A stretch of DNA of 64,000 nucleotides from Planococcus rifietoensis. GTDB lineage: Bacteria; Bacillota; Bacilli; Bacillales_A; Planococcaceae. A program made the translations under genes and the position numbers. The DNA is taken from contig NZ_CP013659.2 of the NCBI RefSeq assembly GCF_001465795.2, forward strand, positions 1,816,501 through 1,880,500, written 5' to 3'. The notes under the pieces are model-generated. The model did no database searches, was not told the DNA's origin, and worked only from the letters and a program-made list of their open reading frames with translations. Shown piece after piece: positions 9,858-18,707 of this stretch; position 1 is the first letter of the stretch; every line of letters begins with the position of its first letter.

Positions 9858-10574
9858 CTACTCCCCCTCCCCGGCTTGAAGATGCTCCATGTTAATTTCT
9901 TCATCAAAAGCCGGCAGCGCCAATTCTTCCTGCGGCTCTGAAATAGTGATCGTCAAATCGTCTATGTAAAAATCATCGTGAATTGCAGAAGCCGTCAAAT
10001 AACTAGAAAGTTTCCGCGCTTCTTCCATGCTCGTTGCCATAATCGTGATCATAAACGGCGGCGTCGAGATAGGCTCTGTATTCACGGTTGTGTAGCCATT
10101 GATATCGCGTATCGCGGTCGTGTTGATGACACGCTCCCCGGCAATCGCCAGCTCGATGCCGTCAAAGCGATTGATTTCATTCACTAAGCGAATCAATAAA
10201 TCTGGTGGAATTTCTGTTATTTCGGTTCCAAGCGCAATCGCTTCAAGCGAAGGGCTAATCTCCAGTTCAATTCCCGGGCCAATCACTTGCGAAAGGCCGG
10301 CAGAGTTCTGCAAATCTTTTACTGTCTCTTTCAAAACCGCCTGCGGATCTTGAGTCGCTTCATCGCTATACTTGCCAAGTGTCTCATCCAGCAGGCTGAT
10401 TTCCGACAGCAATTCCGAATGAAGTTGCTTTTCCCGCGATAATTGCTGGCGGATTTCCCATGTATCCCGGGAATCCCGGCTGTCATCCATATTTACCGTG
10501 TTGTATTGTGTCGCAGTCATAAAACCGATAACAAAAAGAATGACCGTAAAACGGCCCGTAATGCGTTTTTTCAT
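9858..10574 (-). CDS. DUF881 family protein (YlxX/YlxW type)
   Basis: Membrane-anchored protein of the DUF881 family: a single N-terminal membrane segment (about residues 8-24), a coiled-coil stretch (about 35-70), then the DUF881 domain (about 80-215), including GPGIELEISPSLEA and ERVINTTAIRDINGYTTVNT. 238 aa. Second of a tandem DUF881 pair, overlapping the preceding one by 4 bp. B. subtilis has the same pair (ylxW, ylxX) between divIB and sbp. Function is unknown; the location suggests divisome or envelope work. I cannot say which copy corresponds to which B. subtilis gene. Confidence 0.88.
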   Translation of the reverse strand: MKKRITGRFTVILFVIGFMTATQYNTVNMDDSRDSRDTWEIRQQLSREKQLHSELLSEISLLDETLGKYSDEATQDPQAVLKETVKDLQNSAGLSQVIGPGIELEISPSLEAIALGTEITEIPPDLLIRLVNEINRFDGIELAIAGERVINTTAIRDINGYTTVNTEPISTPPFMITIMATSMEEARKLSSYLTASAIHDDFYIDDLTITISEPQEELALPAFDEEINMEHLQAGEGE

Positions 10575-11323
10575 CGTTGTCCCCCTGTATCCATCTCCGA
10601 CAAAAGTGCCGGCATGCGGATAGCTCGCCCTGAATCAAGCGTTACAATGATGTTATCGTTGACGAGCTGGTCCTGGACGCCGCCTGACAGTTGCATGGAG
10701 GCAGTCAATACTTCTGGACTCCCAATCGCTTCGATGGTGAAAGGCGCAGGATGCTGGATGCCGTCGACTGTAATGACAGGGCCCGTGCAGACAATATGGG
10801 AATTGCCGTGAATCCGCTGGCCATTTACGGCAATTGCCTCGGCACCGGAAATATAGAGTTCGTTAATCACTTGGAACACATGGCTTTCATGGACCATATA
10901 ATCGTTTGGATTCACATGGTCTGCCGTATAATCGCCGTCCTCGAGAGTCACTTTCAAGCCTTGCCCTTTAACCGGAACAAGCCCGAGGAAGCGTCTCAAT
11001 TCTTCTGCCTCCCGGGCGTATGCCGTATAGTTTTCTTCACCGTCCACTACAGACCGCTCGAATTCCTGAACGGCTTTTTGCTTGTCATCCAGCTCTGCGC
11101 GCAATTCTTTATTGCGCTCTTGCTGTTCGATCAATTCTTTCCGGTATTGTTCTTTTTGCTCGAAAAAGCTGGTTCCCGCAAAATCATTTTCCGCTTCTCG
11201 CTGGTTCGATAAGCTATAGGAATAGGCCATGATAAATCCGAGAACCAAGAAAACGAGCGAGAAGATGATCGACTTGCTGATGCTTTTGCGCTCATTGTTC
11301 TTCGATGTTTTCAAGTTCCTCAC
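10571..11323 (-). CDS. DUF881 family protein (YlxW/YlxX type)
   Basis: First of the two tandem DUF881 proteins, about 250 aa: N-terminal membrane segment (IIFSLVFLVLGFIMAYSYSL), coiled coil (about 45-90), then the DUF881 domain with GQGLKVTLEDGDY and AIAVNGQRIHGNSHIVCTGP. The start is uncertain. GTG at 11323 and TTG at 11314 are both in frame, overlap the divIB end by 32 and 23 bp, and have mediocre Shine-Dalgarno sequences; no ATG precedes the membrane helix. Function unknown; presumed membrane-bound division-cluster protein. Confidence 0.85.
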   Translation of the reverse strand: MRNLKTSKNNERKSISKSIIFSLVFLVLGFIMAYSYSLSNQREAENDFAGTSFFEQKEQYRKELIEQQERNKELRAELDDKQKAVQEFERSVVDGEENYTAYAREAEELRRFLGLVPVKGQGLKVTLEDGDYTADHVNPNDYMVHESHVFQVINELYISGAEAIAVNGQRIHGNSHIVCTGPVITVDGIQHPAPFTIEAIGSPEVLTASMQLSGGVQDQLVNDNIIVTLDSGRAIRMPALLSEMDTGGQR

Positions 11324-12074
11324 CCGCTTCCGCCAATCCGAACACATCGTTATAGGAACGGAAATAAATGCCAACTTCCATGTCAATGATGCCTTGGCGG
11401 CCTTCCAGCTGAGCGGTGACAGATGGATAATAATTTATCTTCTCTGCCAAAGTCGATAAAATCGCCTTGATTTCGTTTCCGTCATTCATATAAATCGTGA
11501 TGTAATCTGCACGTTCCTGTTCCGTATCCAAAATGACTTGAGAGATGAGATTCTGCACTTCCGGGTCGGTTTTGACCAGTTGCTCGATCAACGCTTCCCG
11601 TTTTGCTTCATCTTCGAAATTCGAAAAAATCGGTCCTTCCACGACGCTGATGGGCTGGTTGAGCACGACACCATTCGACAAGACCACTTGATAGCTATTG
11701 CCTTGATCCAAATACCCCATCTCGACAAATTCTTGGATTTCGATTTCAACTGAGCTCAACCAATTTTTTTTGACTGTTGCCGATTCGACCCATTCAAGCG
11801 ATTCAATTTCACGCTCGATCTCCCCGCTGTCAAATGACCACATCGAATCCCCAAGCGCCAAAGTGCTGGCCTGCTTATAACTCTCGCCATCGAACAATTC
11901 AGCACCTGTGACTTTGATGTCGCGGATCTCGCTGTAAGTGGACTGGCTGTATAAAAGAATGAACAGCAACGAAATAAAAACGGTCAATAAAGCCGCAAAC
12001 TTGCGGTTCGACCTTTTTCTGCGCCGCTCCCGGAGCGTTGGTATGCGTTCTTCGATGTCTATAACTTTGTCCAT
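11292..12074 (-). CDS. divIB: Division protein DivIB/FtsQ
   Basis: Bitopic divisome protein that works with FtsL and DivIC to control septal synthesis by PBP2b/FtsW. 260 aa: basic cytoplasmic N-terminus (RRRKRSNRKF), one membrane helix (about residues 27-45), a POTRA domain (YSEIRDIKVTGAELFDGESY onwards, to about 115), the FtsQ/DivIB beta domain, and an acidic C-terminal tail ending in EEQ. It follows murD by 18 bp with a GGAG ribosome-binding site. In B. subtilis spoVE, murG and murB lie between murD and divIB; here they are missing. Confidence 0.93.
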   Translation of the reverse strand: MDKVIDIEERIPTLRERRRKRSNRKFAALLTVFISLLFILLYSQSTYSEIRDIKVTGAELFDGESYKQASTLALGDSMWSFDSGEIEREIESLEWVESATVKKNWLSSVEIEIQEFVEMGYLDQGNSYQVVLSNGVVLNQPISVVEGPIFSNFEDEAKREALIEQLVKTDPEVQNLISQVILDTEQERADYITIYMNDGNEIKAILSTLAEKINYYPSVTAQLEGRQGIIDMEVGIYFRSYNDVFGLAEAGEELENIEEQ

Positions 12075-12092
12075 ATCCGCCGCTCCTTCGTT

Positions 12093-13457
12093 TTATTCGT
12101 TTGCTTCTGTATATTTTCTGGCCGCTTCGATAAACGCATCGCCGCGGACTTCAAAACTTTCGTATTGATCCCAGCTCGCACAAGCAGGAGACAACAAGAT
12201 TGTATCTTCCGGAGATGACTGACTGACTGCCTTTTCGACTGCATCGTCCATCAATCCGGCTTTAATGACCGTCGGAACATCGCAGCTTTCTGCAAATTCA
12301 GCAAAACGGTCCGCCGTCTCACCGAAAGTGACAAGTACTTTCACTCGATTCATATAGGGGCGCAATTCTTCCAGCGAATGCTGGCGCTCGAGTCCCCCCG
12401 CGAGCAAAATGATGTTGTCGCTGAAAGCTTCCAGCGCACTTTTGGTGGCAAGCTCATTCGTTGCTTTCGAATCGTTATAGAAACGTCTTCCTTGCCATTC
12501 CCCGACAAACTGGGAACGGTGCTTGACCCCTGTGAAAGAAGTCAAAACGCGGATGATGGTTTCTTTTGTTCCTCCAGATAGAAGCATGGCCGCAGTGGCG
12601 GATAAAATGTTCTCAAGATTATGCTCACCTGCGAGCATAATCCGCTTGCGTTCGATCAACGGTTCGCCTTGCCAATAAATGAATTCGCTGTCTGCACTGA
12701 TGCTTTCTTCGGTACGGCCTTTCAATGTAAAAGGAATACCTTGTGCTTTAACGGTCTTGGCATGGTCCACGAGCATTTGCTGGTCGGCATTGTAGATGAA
12801 ATAATCCTCAGCCGTCTGGTTTTCCGTGATTTTCTTTTTCGCTCCGATATAGTCTTCAAGCGATCCGTGATAATCAAGATGCGCTTCATATAAATTGGTA
12901 ATGATCGAGATATGCGGGCGGAACGATTCCGTCCCTTTTAGTTGAAATGAAGAAAGTTCCGTGACAATGACGTGGTCCGCTGTCGCTTTTTCTGCCACTC
13001 CGCTTGCCACTGTGCCGATATTCCCCGCAATAAGCGGTGACTTGCCGTCCTGGTTGAGCATATGGAACAGCAAAGTCGTCGTCGTGGTTTTGCCGTTCGA
13101 TCCCGTGATGCCGATAAACGGCGCTTCACTGATGCGGTATGCCAACTCGATTTCCGTCCACACTGGAATGTTTTTTTCCAGAGCTTTCTGTATCAACAGG
13201 TTACGGTAAGGAATCCCTGGATTCTTGATGACCAGTTCAAACCCTTCATCCAATAGATCTTCCGGATGGCGGCCGCAAATGACAGTGACCCCTAAATTCA
13301 ATAGCTCCTGGGCTTCAGGATTTTCTTCAAAGGGCTTGGAATCATTGACCGTCACGAATGCCCCGAGTTTATGTAAAAGGCGTGCAGCGGTAAAGCCGCT
13401 TTTCGCCAATCCGAGCACAAGCACTTTCTTTTGATGCAATTGCGGCAAATCTTTCAT
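12093..13457 (-). CDS. murD: UDP-MurNAc-L-alanine:D-glutamate ligase
   Basis: Cytoplasmic ATP-dependent ligase adding D-Glu to UDP-MurNAc-L-Ala in peptidoglycan precursor synthesis. 454 aa, the normal length. Rossmann-like N-terminal UDP-binding domain (VLVLGLAKSGFTAARLL), ATP-binding P-loop GITGSNGKTTTTTLLF (about 115), central ligase motifs around TELSSFQL and AGEHNLENILSA, and a C-terminal Mur domain with NDSKATN. The ATG abuts the mraY stop, and its GGAGG lies inside mraY. Confidence 0.97.
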   Translation of the reverse strand: MKDLPQLHQKKVLVLGLAKSGFTAARLLHKLGAFVTVNDSKPFEENPEAQELLNLGVTVICGRHPEDLLDEGFELVIKNPGIPYRNLLIQKALEKNIPVWTEIELAYRISEAPFIGITGSNGKTTTTTLLFHMLNQDGKSPLIAGNIGTVASGVAEKATADHVIVTELSSFQLKGTESFRPHISIITNLYEAHLDYHGSLEDYIGAKKKITENQTAEDYFIYNADQQMLVDHAKTVKAQGIPFTLKGRTEESISADSEFIYWQGEPLIERKRIMLAGEHNLENILSATAAMLLSGGTKETIIRVLTSFTGVKHRSQFVGEWQGRRFYNDSKATNELATKSALEAFSDNIILLAGGLERQHSLEELRPYMNRVKVLVTFGETADRFAEFAESCDVPTVIKAGLMDDAVEKAVSQSSPEDTILLSPACASWDQYESFEVRGDAFIEAARKYTEANE

Positions 13458-14426
13458 TTACATGACCTCCAATAAAACGGCAATCGCGGCACTGATGAAA
13501 CCGACACCCCAAAATACGGTGACTACTTTCCATTCAGACCAGCCGCTCAATTCAAAATGATGATGGATCGGGCTCATTTTGAATATGCGTTTTTTCCGTA
13601 GTTTAAAACTTCCGACCTGCAAAATGACCGAAGCGGTTTCGATGACGAACACCAAACCGATCAAGAGCAAGAGCAATTCCTGTTTCAGTAGGATCGAAAC
13701 CATGGCAAGTGCACCGCCAAGAGCCAAGGAACCTGTATCGCCCATGAATACTTTTGCCGGGTATTTGTTGAAAACGAGGAATCCGATCAGCCCGCCTGCA
13801 ACAGCAAACGTGAACAAGGCAATCCCGGTTTCCTGCTGGACGATCGCCAATATGCCGAATGCAGCAAAAGCGATGGATGCCGTTCCTGCGACCAGCCCGT
13901 CAAGACCATCTGTCAAATTGACGGCGTTTGAGAAGCCGACCAACCAGAACACGATGAACAAGACATATACCCAACCAAGTTCGATGGATACTTCCGTAAA
14001 GGGAATGCCGAGTGCCGTATCAAAGCCGTTTGCGCGCAGTAAAAAGAACGACAAAACGGCAATGACAATTTGCGCCAGCAATTTCTGCAGTGACGTCAGT
14101 CCAAGATTGCGCTTGAGCACCACTTTGATAAAATCATCCAAAAATCCGATCAATCCGTAACCGAATAGGACAATCAGCAAAATGACCACTGGCGTCGTCA
14201 ATTCACCATTAAAAGCGGCGACCAATAGGACCGTGACGATGATGGAAATAAGGAATACCAATCCGCCCATCGTTGGTGTCCCCGTTTTTTTCAAATGGGA
14301 TTGCGGGCCTTCCTCACGAATGCTTTGCCCGAATTTCATGCGTTTCAATAGTGGGATGAATACCGGCATCAATGCGACAGTCATGATCAATGCAATCCCA
14401 AATCCAAATATATTTATACCTTCCAT
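13458..14426 (-). CDS. mraY: Phospho-MurNAc-pentapeptide transferase MraY
   Basis: Integral membrane enzyme moving phospho-MurNAc-pentapeptide onto undecaprenyl phosphate to make lipid I. 322 aa with about ten membrane helices. Signatures: [16 protein letters not shown] near the N-terminus, the Asp pair in [14 protein letters not shown] (about 97), [12 protein letters not shown] (about 171), and the His-rich cytoplasmic loop [14 protein letters not shown] good AAGGAG ribosome-binding site precedes ATG 14426. It lies directly between pbpB and murD; B. subtilis has spoVD and murE in that position. Confidence 0.97.
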   Translation of the reverse strand: MEGINIFGFGIALIMTVALMPVFIPLLKRMKFGQSIREEGPQSHLKKTGTPTMGGLVFLISIIVTVLLVAAFNGELTTPVVILLIVLFGYGLIGFLDDFIKVVLKRNLGLTSLQKLLAQIVIAVLSFFLLRANGFDTALGIPFTEVSIELGWVYVLFIVFWLVGFSNAVNLTDGLDGLVAGTASIAFAAFGILAIVQQETGIALFTFAVAGGLIGFLVFNKYPAKVFMGDTGSLALGGALAMVSILLKQELLLLLIGLVFVIETASVILQVGSFKLRKKRIFKMSPIHHHFELSGWSEWKVVTVFWGVGFISAAIAVLLEVM

Positions 14427-14463
14427 TAATAGAGCTCCTTTAAAGACGAGTACACTCGTTCAT

Positions 14464-16800
14464 TTATTCGTTTTCGTTATTGACGGGTTGTTCCGTTGAT
14501 TCTTCTGTTGGTTCTGTTGGTTCTGTTGGTTCTGTTGGTTCTGTTAGTTCGCTTGTAGACTCACCAGCTTCCGGGCTTTCTGCTGCAGCTTGTCCAGTCT
14601 CAGGCTGTTGCTGTGCTTCTTCGGCATTCAGCGATTGCTCGGGGTAAAATACTTCCGGTGGCTGCAATTCGATGATAACAGATTCGCCTTTCTCCGGCAC
14701 TGCCCCTTCTGCCACGCTTTGCGTCATGGCAAAGCCTTGGCCTGCGATTTCAAGCGGCAATCCACTGAGCGCTTGGAATGCCAGCAGTTCCCGTTTCGAC
14801 CAGCCTGTGAAATCTGGAATAGCTGTGGTGCCGCCCGTTCTCAAAATGATATTTTCACCGGCTACCATTTTTTCGCCGGCTGCTGGATATTGGTCACTTA
14901 TTTGAGAATTATCACCAGCGATAACTGGGTTCAATCCCTTGGCTTTCAGCTGAGAAACCGCTTCTTCCATAGGAAGCCCTTTATAGTCTTCAATTTCAAC
15001 AGTCTTTGCTTCCACTGAATTCTCAGGTGCGATGTTCAAATACTTCAATCCGTTTTCCATAACAGATGTAAAGATTTTGGATACTGGGACAGAACCGTAT
15101 TCATCGGCAGGCAATTGAGGCTGCTGCACGCCGATGTAAATCAATAGTTCCGGATCATCTGCCGGGGCCATTCCGAGGAATGAGAACAAGTAATTGTTCG
15201 TGCCCGTCATATAACGCCCGTCTTCTCCAGGAACTTGTGCGGTACCGGTCTTCCCGGCAACAGAATAGTCCTGCAATGCGAAGCCTTGTGCAGAACCGAC
15301 TTCTGAAGTGACAGTGGAAGCCATGATTTCACGGACTTTTTTCGCCGTTTCTGCTGAAATCGGCGTACCGGCTTCTTGTGGTTCTGATTTCACGGTTACA
15401 TCGCCTGTATCAGGGTTCTTGATTTGATCGATGATGTACGGTTTCATCATTGTGCCGTCTCCAGCCAGCGCCGTCGCTGCCTGGATCATCTGAATCGGCG
15501 TAACGGTCGACCCTTGTCCATAGGAAGTGGTCAATTTATTGATCGGGTATTGATCCAGAATCTTTCCTGCCGCTTCATTCGGCAAATCGATGCCGGTTTT
15601 TTCGCCGAAACCGAATGCATCGATGTAATTCATAAAATTATCCGCACCGAGGCGCTCAAGTAAATAGCCCATCGATACGTTGGATGAACGCTGGAAGCCT
15701 TCAAGGAACGTGATGCTGCCCCAGCCGCGGCCGCTGTTATGGTCGCCGATTGTGCGATCCAGCAATGTATAGGTCCCGGAATCATAATAAGCATTCGGAT
15801 CCCATTTACCTTCTTCGACAGCCGCTGCCAATGTGAACACTTTCATTGGCGAGCCTGGCTCGATTGTCAGTTCGATGCTCTCGTTCAACCAGTTGTCCGA
15901 TAAGCCTTCACGCGTGTTCGGATTGAAAGTCGGGCGCTGGGACATGCCCAAGATCTCGCCGGTATCCGGATCTGCAATCACAGCGATCATGCGTGCGGGG
16001 TTATATTCTTCCTGGACGCTCGACATGGCATCTTCTAAAAAGTTCTGAAGCGTGCGGTCCAGCGTCAACTGCAGATTGGATCCGTCGATAGCGGGAGTGA
16101 CTGCTTCTTGGCTGTTCGGCAATAGATATCCCCATTTATCCGTATCAAACTCCATTTTACCGTTTTTGCCCGTCAAGACTTTGTCATGAATGGACTCCAA
16201 GCCCATTTTGCCTTTGGTCTTCACTTGGCCATCCTCGAATTCTTCTTTCATGGCGAAGCCGATTAGATGGGAAGCGAACACACCGTTCGGGTAAAGGCGT
16301 TTAAGGTCCTTGACGAACAATAAGCCCGGCAAATCTTTTTCTTTCATCTCAAGCATCTGTGTGTGGCTGATTTCGCGTCCGGCTGCGCCGAACTCCACCT
16401 GATAACGGTCTTTCTCCATCCCGTTCTCCAAAATGCTGACTAATTCTTCTTTCGGCGTCCCCAGTTGTTCGGATAGATACGCCGCTGTTTCCTCTGCATC
16501 GATTACGTGGTTCGGTTTTTCCGGGTTCGTGGTTACCGATTCATCCAGCACCGCCACTAATTTATACGTCAATGTGTCTTCTGCAATGACTTCACCGTTG
16601 CGGTCCAAAATCTTGCCGCGTTCTGCGGTCAATACTTCTTCCTGGCTGTATTTGGCAGCTGCTCTGGCAGCCAATTCCTGCCCTTCCACTTTGCCCGTCG
16701 CTTGAATTGTGATTATTCTGGCCATTAAAAGGAAAAAGAGCCCTGCAAATAGTAAAAATAGCAGAAAGGCTCCTCCTTGAAAACGAAATTTTTTCTTCAT
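14464..16800 (-). CDS. pbpB: Class B penicillin-binding protein PBP2b (septal transpeptidase)
   Basis: Septal DD-transpeptidase partnered with FtsW. 778 aa: N-terminal membrane anchor (about 10-30), PBP dimerisation domain (about 55-230), transpeptidase domain with active serine in EPGSPMKVFTL (S-x-x-K), SSN in FQRSSNVSMG and KTG in VAGKTGTAQVPGEDG, then two PASTA repeats (about 600-720). The C-terminus is an acidic low-complexity tail with tandem Thr-Glu-Pro repeats coded by a 9-bp DNA repeat (about 14506-14550). The start overlaps the ftsL stop by 4 bp. It is the only class B PBP in this cluster; spoVD is absent. Confidence 0.96.
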   Translation of the reverse strand: MKKKFRFQGGAFLLFLLFAGLFFLLMARIITIQATGKVEGQELAARAAAKYSQEEVLTAERGKILDRNGEVIAEDTLTYKLVAVLDESVTTNPEKPNHVIDAEETAAYLSEQLGTPKEELVSILENGMEKDRYQVEFGAAGREISHTQMLEMKEKDLPGLLFVKDLKRLYPNGVFASHLIGFAMKEEFEDGQVKTKGKMGLESIHDKVLTGKNGKMEFDTDKWGYLLPNSQEAVTPAIDGSNLQLTLDRTLQNFLEDAMSSVQEEYNPARMIAVIADPDTGEILGMSQRPTFNPNTREGLSDNWLNESIELTIEPGSPMKVFTLAAAVEEGKWDPNAYYDSGTYTLLDRTIGDHNSGRGWGSITFLEGFQRSSNVSMGYLLERLGADNFMNYIDAFGFGEKTGIDLPNEAAGKILDQYPINKLTTSYGQGSTVTPIQMIQAATALAGDGTMMKPYIIDQIKNPDTGDVTVKSEPQEAGTPISAETAKKVREIMASTVTSEVGSAQGFALQDYSVAGKTGTAQVPGEDGRYMTGTNNYLFSFLGMAPADDPELLIYIGVQQPQLPADEYGSVPVSKIFTSVMENGLKYLNIAPENSVEAKTVEIEDYKGLPMEEAVSQLKAKGLNPVIAGDNSQISDQYPAAGEKMVAGENIILRTGGTTAIPDFTGWSKRELLAFQALSGLPLEIAGQGFAMTQSVAEGAVPEKGESVIIELQPPEVFYPEQSLNAEEAQQQPETGQAAAESPEAGESTSELTEPTEPTEPTEPTEESTEQPVNNENE
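14506..14550. repeat. 9-bp tandem repeat inside pbpB
   Basis: About five near-identical copies of a 9-bp unit (plus-strand GTTCTGTTG-type) code for a run of Thr-Glu-Pro triplets in the extracellular C-terminal tail of PBP2b. Copy number could vary by slippage without breaking the frame. Confidence 0.8.
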
Positions 16801-17156
16801 TGTCCCGGCACTACCTTTACATTTCGCTCATTTAATTTTAAGCCGTAATCCTTTGCTTTCGACCAAATGCGCTCATATGAAGACAGTTCACTTACTTGCA
16901 CGGACAAATCGGTATTTTGTTTCGTCGTTTCATTGATTGAATTTTCAATTGTCTGGATTTCCTGCGTGGAAGCTTGGATTGTCGACTGATTTTGCAAGAC
17001 GAGCAATGCGCACATGATGCAGACAGCCAGGAAAGCTGTGTAAAGGATTTTCTCGCCCTTCGTAATGCGTTTTTTCTTTTTTGCCGGCTGTCTATTCGGA
17101 CTTTGCGGAACGGCCGGCTGCTGGATGTAGGTTTGGGTTCTCGCATTCAACGCCAT
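16797..17156 (-). CDS. ftsL: Division protein FtsL
   Basis: Small bitopic divisome protein forming a coiled-coil complex with DivIB and DivIC. 119 aa: basic proline-rich cytoplasmic N-terminus (QPAKKKKRITKGEK), one membrane helix (about 37-58, YTAFLAVCIMCALLVLQNQ), then a heptad-rich extracellular coiled coil and a short tail (YGLKLNERNVKVV). It lies 12 bp after rsmH and overlaps pbpB by 4 bp. Primary sequence is poorly conserved in this family; position and architecture carry the call. Confidence 0.92.
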   Translation of the reverse strand: MALNARTQTYIQQPAVPQSPNRQPAKKKKRITKGEKILYTAFLAVCIMCALLVLQNQSTIQASTQEIQTIENSINETTKQNTDLSVQVSELSSYERIWSKAKDYGLKLNERNVKVVPGQ

Positions 17157-17168
17157 TTAAACACGTCC

Positions 17169-18107
17169 TTAGAGTTTGATTTTCTCCGCAATCCGCAACT
17201 TGGCGGAACGCGACCGATTATTATGCGCCAATTCTTCTTCCGATGGCAATATTGGTTTTCGAGTGATTAATTTCAATTTCGGTTCAAGCCCATCCGGGAT
17301 GACCGGCAAGTTCGGCGGCAGTTCCGGAAGTGATGAAGCTTCCTTGAACAAAGCCTTCGTCAAACGGTCTTCGAGCGAATGGAAAGTGATGACGCTGATT
17401 CTTCCTCCAATTGCGAGCATGTCGATCGCATCTTGCAAAGAAGTTTCAGCAGCCCCAAGCTCATCGTTCACCGCGATGCGGATCGCCTGGAATACGCGTT
17501 TTGCCGGATGGCCACCTTTACGCCTCGCTGGCGCTGGAATGCCGTCTTTGATGCATTCAACTAGTTGCGCTGTCGTTTCGATTGGCTGCTTGTCTCTTGC
17601 AGCTTCGATTTTACGTGCAATCTGCTTGGAGAATTTCTCTTCTCCGTAACGATAGAAAATGCGCACCAAATCTTCAAAGCGCCATTCGTTTACGACATGG
17701 TAAGCGCTCAGTTCCGCACTTTGGTCCATGCGCATATCGAGTGGGGCGTCGTGATGATAGCTGAATCCGCGTTCGGGCGTATCGAGTTGCGGCGACGAAA
17801 CGCCCAGATCGTATAAGATGCCGTCCACGTGCTCGATTCCGCGTTGTTCTAATTCTTCTTTTAAATACTTGAAGTTTGCATGGATAAAAGTGATCTTATG
17901 TAAATGGTCTTTCAGTTTTTCTTTTGCATGTTCGATTGCTGTTACATCCTGATCAAAGCAGTACAGATGTCCCTGATCGGATAGCTGCTGGGCCAAATAT
18001 TCGCTGTGGCCGGCACCGCCGAGTGTACAATCTACATATACGCCATCAGGACGAATGTTCAGCCCATCGACAGTTTCATGCAGCAAAACTGTAGTGTGAT
18101 TGAACAA
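17169..18107 (-). CDS. rsmH: 16S rRNA m4C1402 methyltransferase RsmH (MraW)
   Basis: SAM-dependent enzyme making N4-methylcytidine at 16S rRNA position 1402. 312 aa. N-terminal [16 protein letters not shown]-binding motif [13 protein letters not shown] (about 26-38), [14 protein letters not shown] and [15 protein letters not shown], all typical. The start is TTG at 18107, just downstream of a GGGGGA Shine-Dalgarno, matching the conserved MF-x-H-x-TVLL N-terminus; no ATG fits. Second gene of the dcw operon, 21 bp after mraZ. Confidence 0.96.
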   Translation of the reverse strand: MFNHTTVLLHETVDGLNIRPDGVYVDCTLGGAGHSEYLAQQLSDQGHLYCFDQDVTAIEHAKEKLKDHLHKITFIHANFKYLKEELEQRGIEHVDGILYDLGVSSPQLDTPERGFSYHHDAPLDMRMDQSAELSAYHVVNEWRFEDLVRIFYRYGEEKFSKQIARKIEAARDKQPIETTAQLVECIKDGIPAPARRKGGHPAKRVFQAIRIAVNDELGAAETSLQDAIDMLAIGGRISVITFHSLEDRLTKALFKEASSLPELPPNLPVIPDGLEPKLKLITRKPILPSEEELAHNNRSRSAKLRIAEKIKL

Positions 18108-18128
18108 CCCAGTCCCCCCGTTCGTTAA

Positions 18129-18560
18129 TTAAAAATCAAAGTCAGTTAAGTTTTCGGCTATTTCATTAAAGGATTCTTCGGATTCTTCGAAATACGCTTC
18201 CCATGCATCTTTCGACCATATTTCAAACCGGTTGGAGACGCCGAGAATGACGCACTCTTTTTCGATTTTGGCATATGACAAAAGGTTGGCAGGTATATTG
18301 ACGCGCCCCTGCTTATCAAGTTCCACTTCCTGGGCCCCTGAGAAGAAAAAACGGGTGAATGCACGTGCATCTTTTTTCGTAACTGGCATTTCTTTTAATT
18401 TTTCTTCAATTTTATTCCATTCATTCATCGGATAACCAAATAAGCACTGATCCAGGCCTCTGGTGATCACAAAATGCTCACTAAGCAGTTCACGGTATTT
18501 TGCAGGAACGATTAATCTGCCCTTAGCATCAACATTGTGTTGAAATTCGCCCATGAACAT
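18129..18560 (-). CDS. mraZ: Transcriptional regulator MraZ
   Basis: AbrB-like DNA-binding protein at the head of the division and cell-wall cluster; in E. coli it binds repeats upstream of its own gene and represses the operon. 143 aa from ATG 18560 (N-terminus [20 protein letters not shown]). Two SpoVT-AbrB-like repeats carry the DxKGR signatures ([13 protein letters not shown] and [13 protein letters not shown]). The upstream open frame reaches further but lacks conservation. Three TGG-type repeats at exact 10-bp spacing lie upstream (18590-18614), which suggests autoregulation. Confidence 0.96.
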   Translation of the reverse strand: MFMGEFQHNVDAKGRLIVPAKYRELLSEHFVITRGLDQCLFGYPMNEWNKIEEKLKEMPVTKKDARAFTRFFFSGAQEVELDKQGRVNIPANLLSYAKIEKECVILGVSNRFEIWSKDAWEAYFEESEESFNEIAENLTDFDF

Positions 18561-18576
18561 GCCTTTCACCCCACTT

Positions 18577-18614
18577 ATTATAATTAATGTACCACATTCC
18601 CCCACATGCCACCA
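18577..18614 (-). promoter_or_regulatory. mraZ promoter region with three MraZ-box-like repeats
   Basis: On the minus strand TGGTG (18614-18610), TGGGG (18604-18600) and TGGTA (18594-18590) repeat with exactly 5-nt spacers. This is the form of E. coli MraZ sites (TGGGN separated by 5 nt). A TATAAT -10 lies at 18582-18577. The matching -35 position falls inside the repeats and is poor (GTGGGG), so bound MraZ would cover the polymerase site. The protein link is an inference. Confidence 0.7.
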
Positions 18615-18674
18615 CTTGTTTTTGAAATATTTCACTATTGTTACAGCATTTCATCTCAAAGAGTTTACTTGACA

Positions 18675-18703
18675 TAAAAAAAGCCTGCATATGCAGGCTT
18701 TTC
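18675..18703 (-). terminator. Terminator after bshC
   Basis: A 10-bp perfect inverted repeat AAGCCTGCAT/ATGCAGGCTT (18681-18700) is followed by a T-run on the minus strand. It lies just after the bshC stop and upstream of mraZ. Confidence 0.87.
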
Positions 18704-18707
18704 CAAG

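Noticed and set aside
14506..14560. Short tandem repeat considered as CRISPR or VNTR locus
   Set aside because: The repeats are 9 bp, contiguous, in frame within pbpB and have no spacers, so it is not a CRISPR array.
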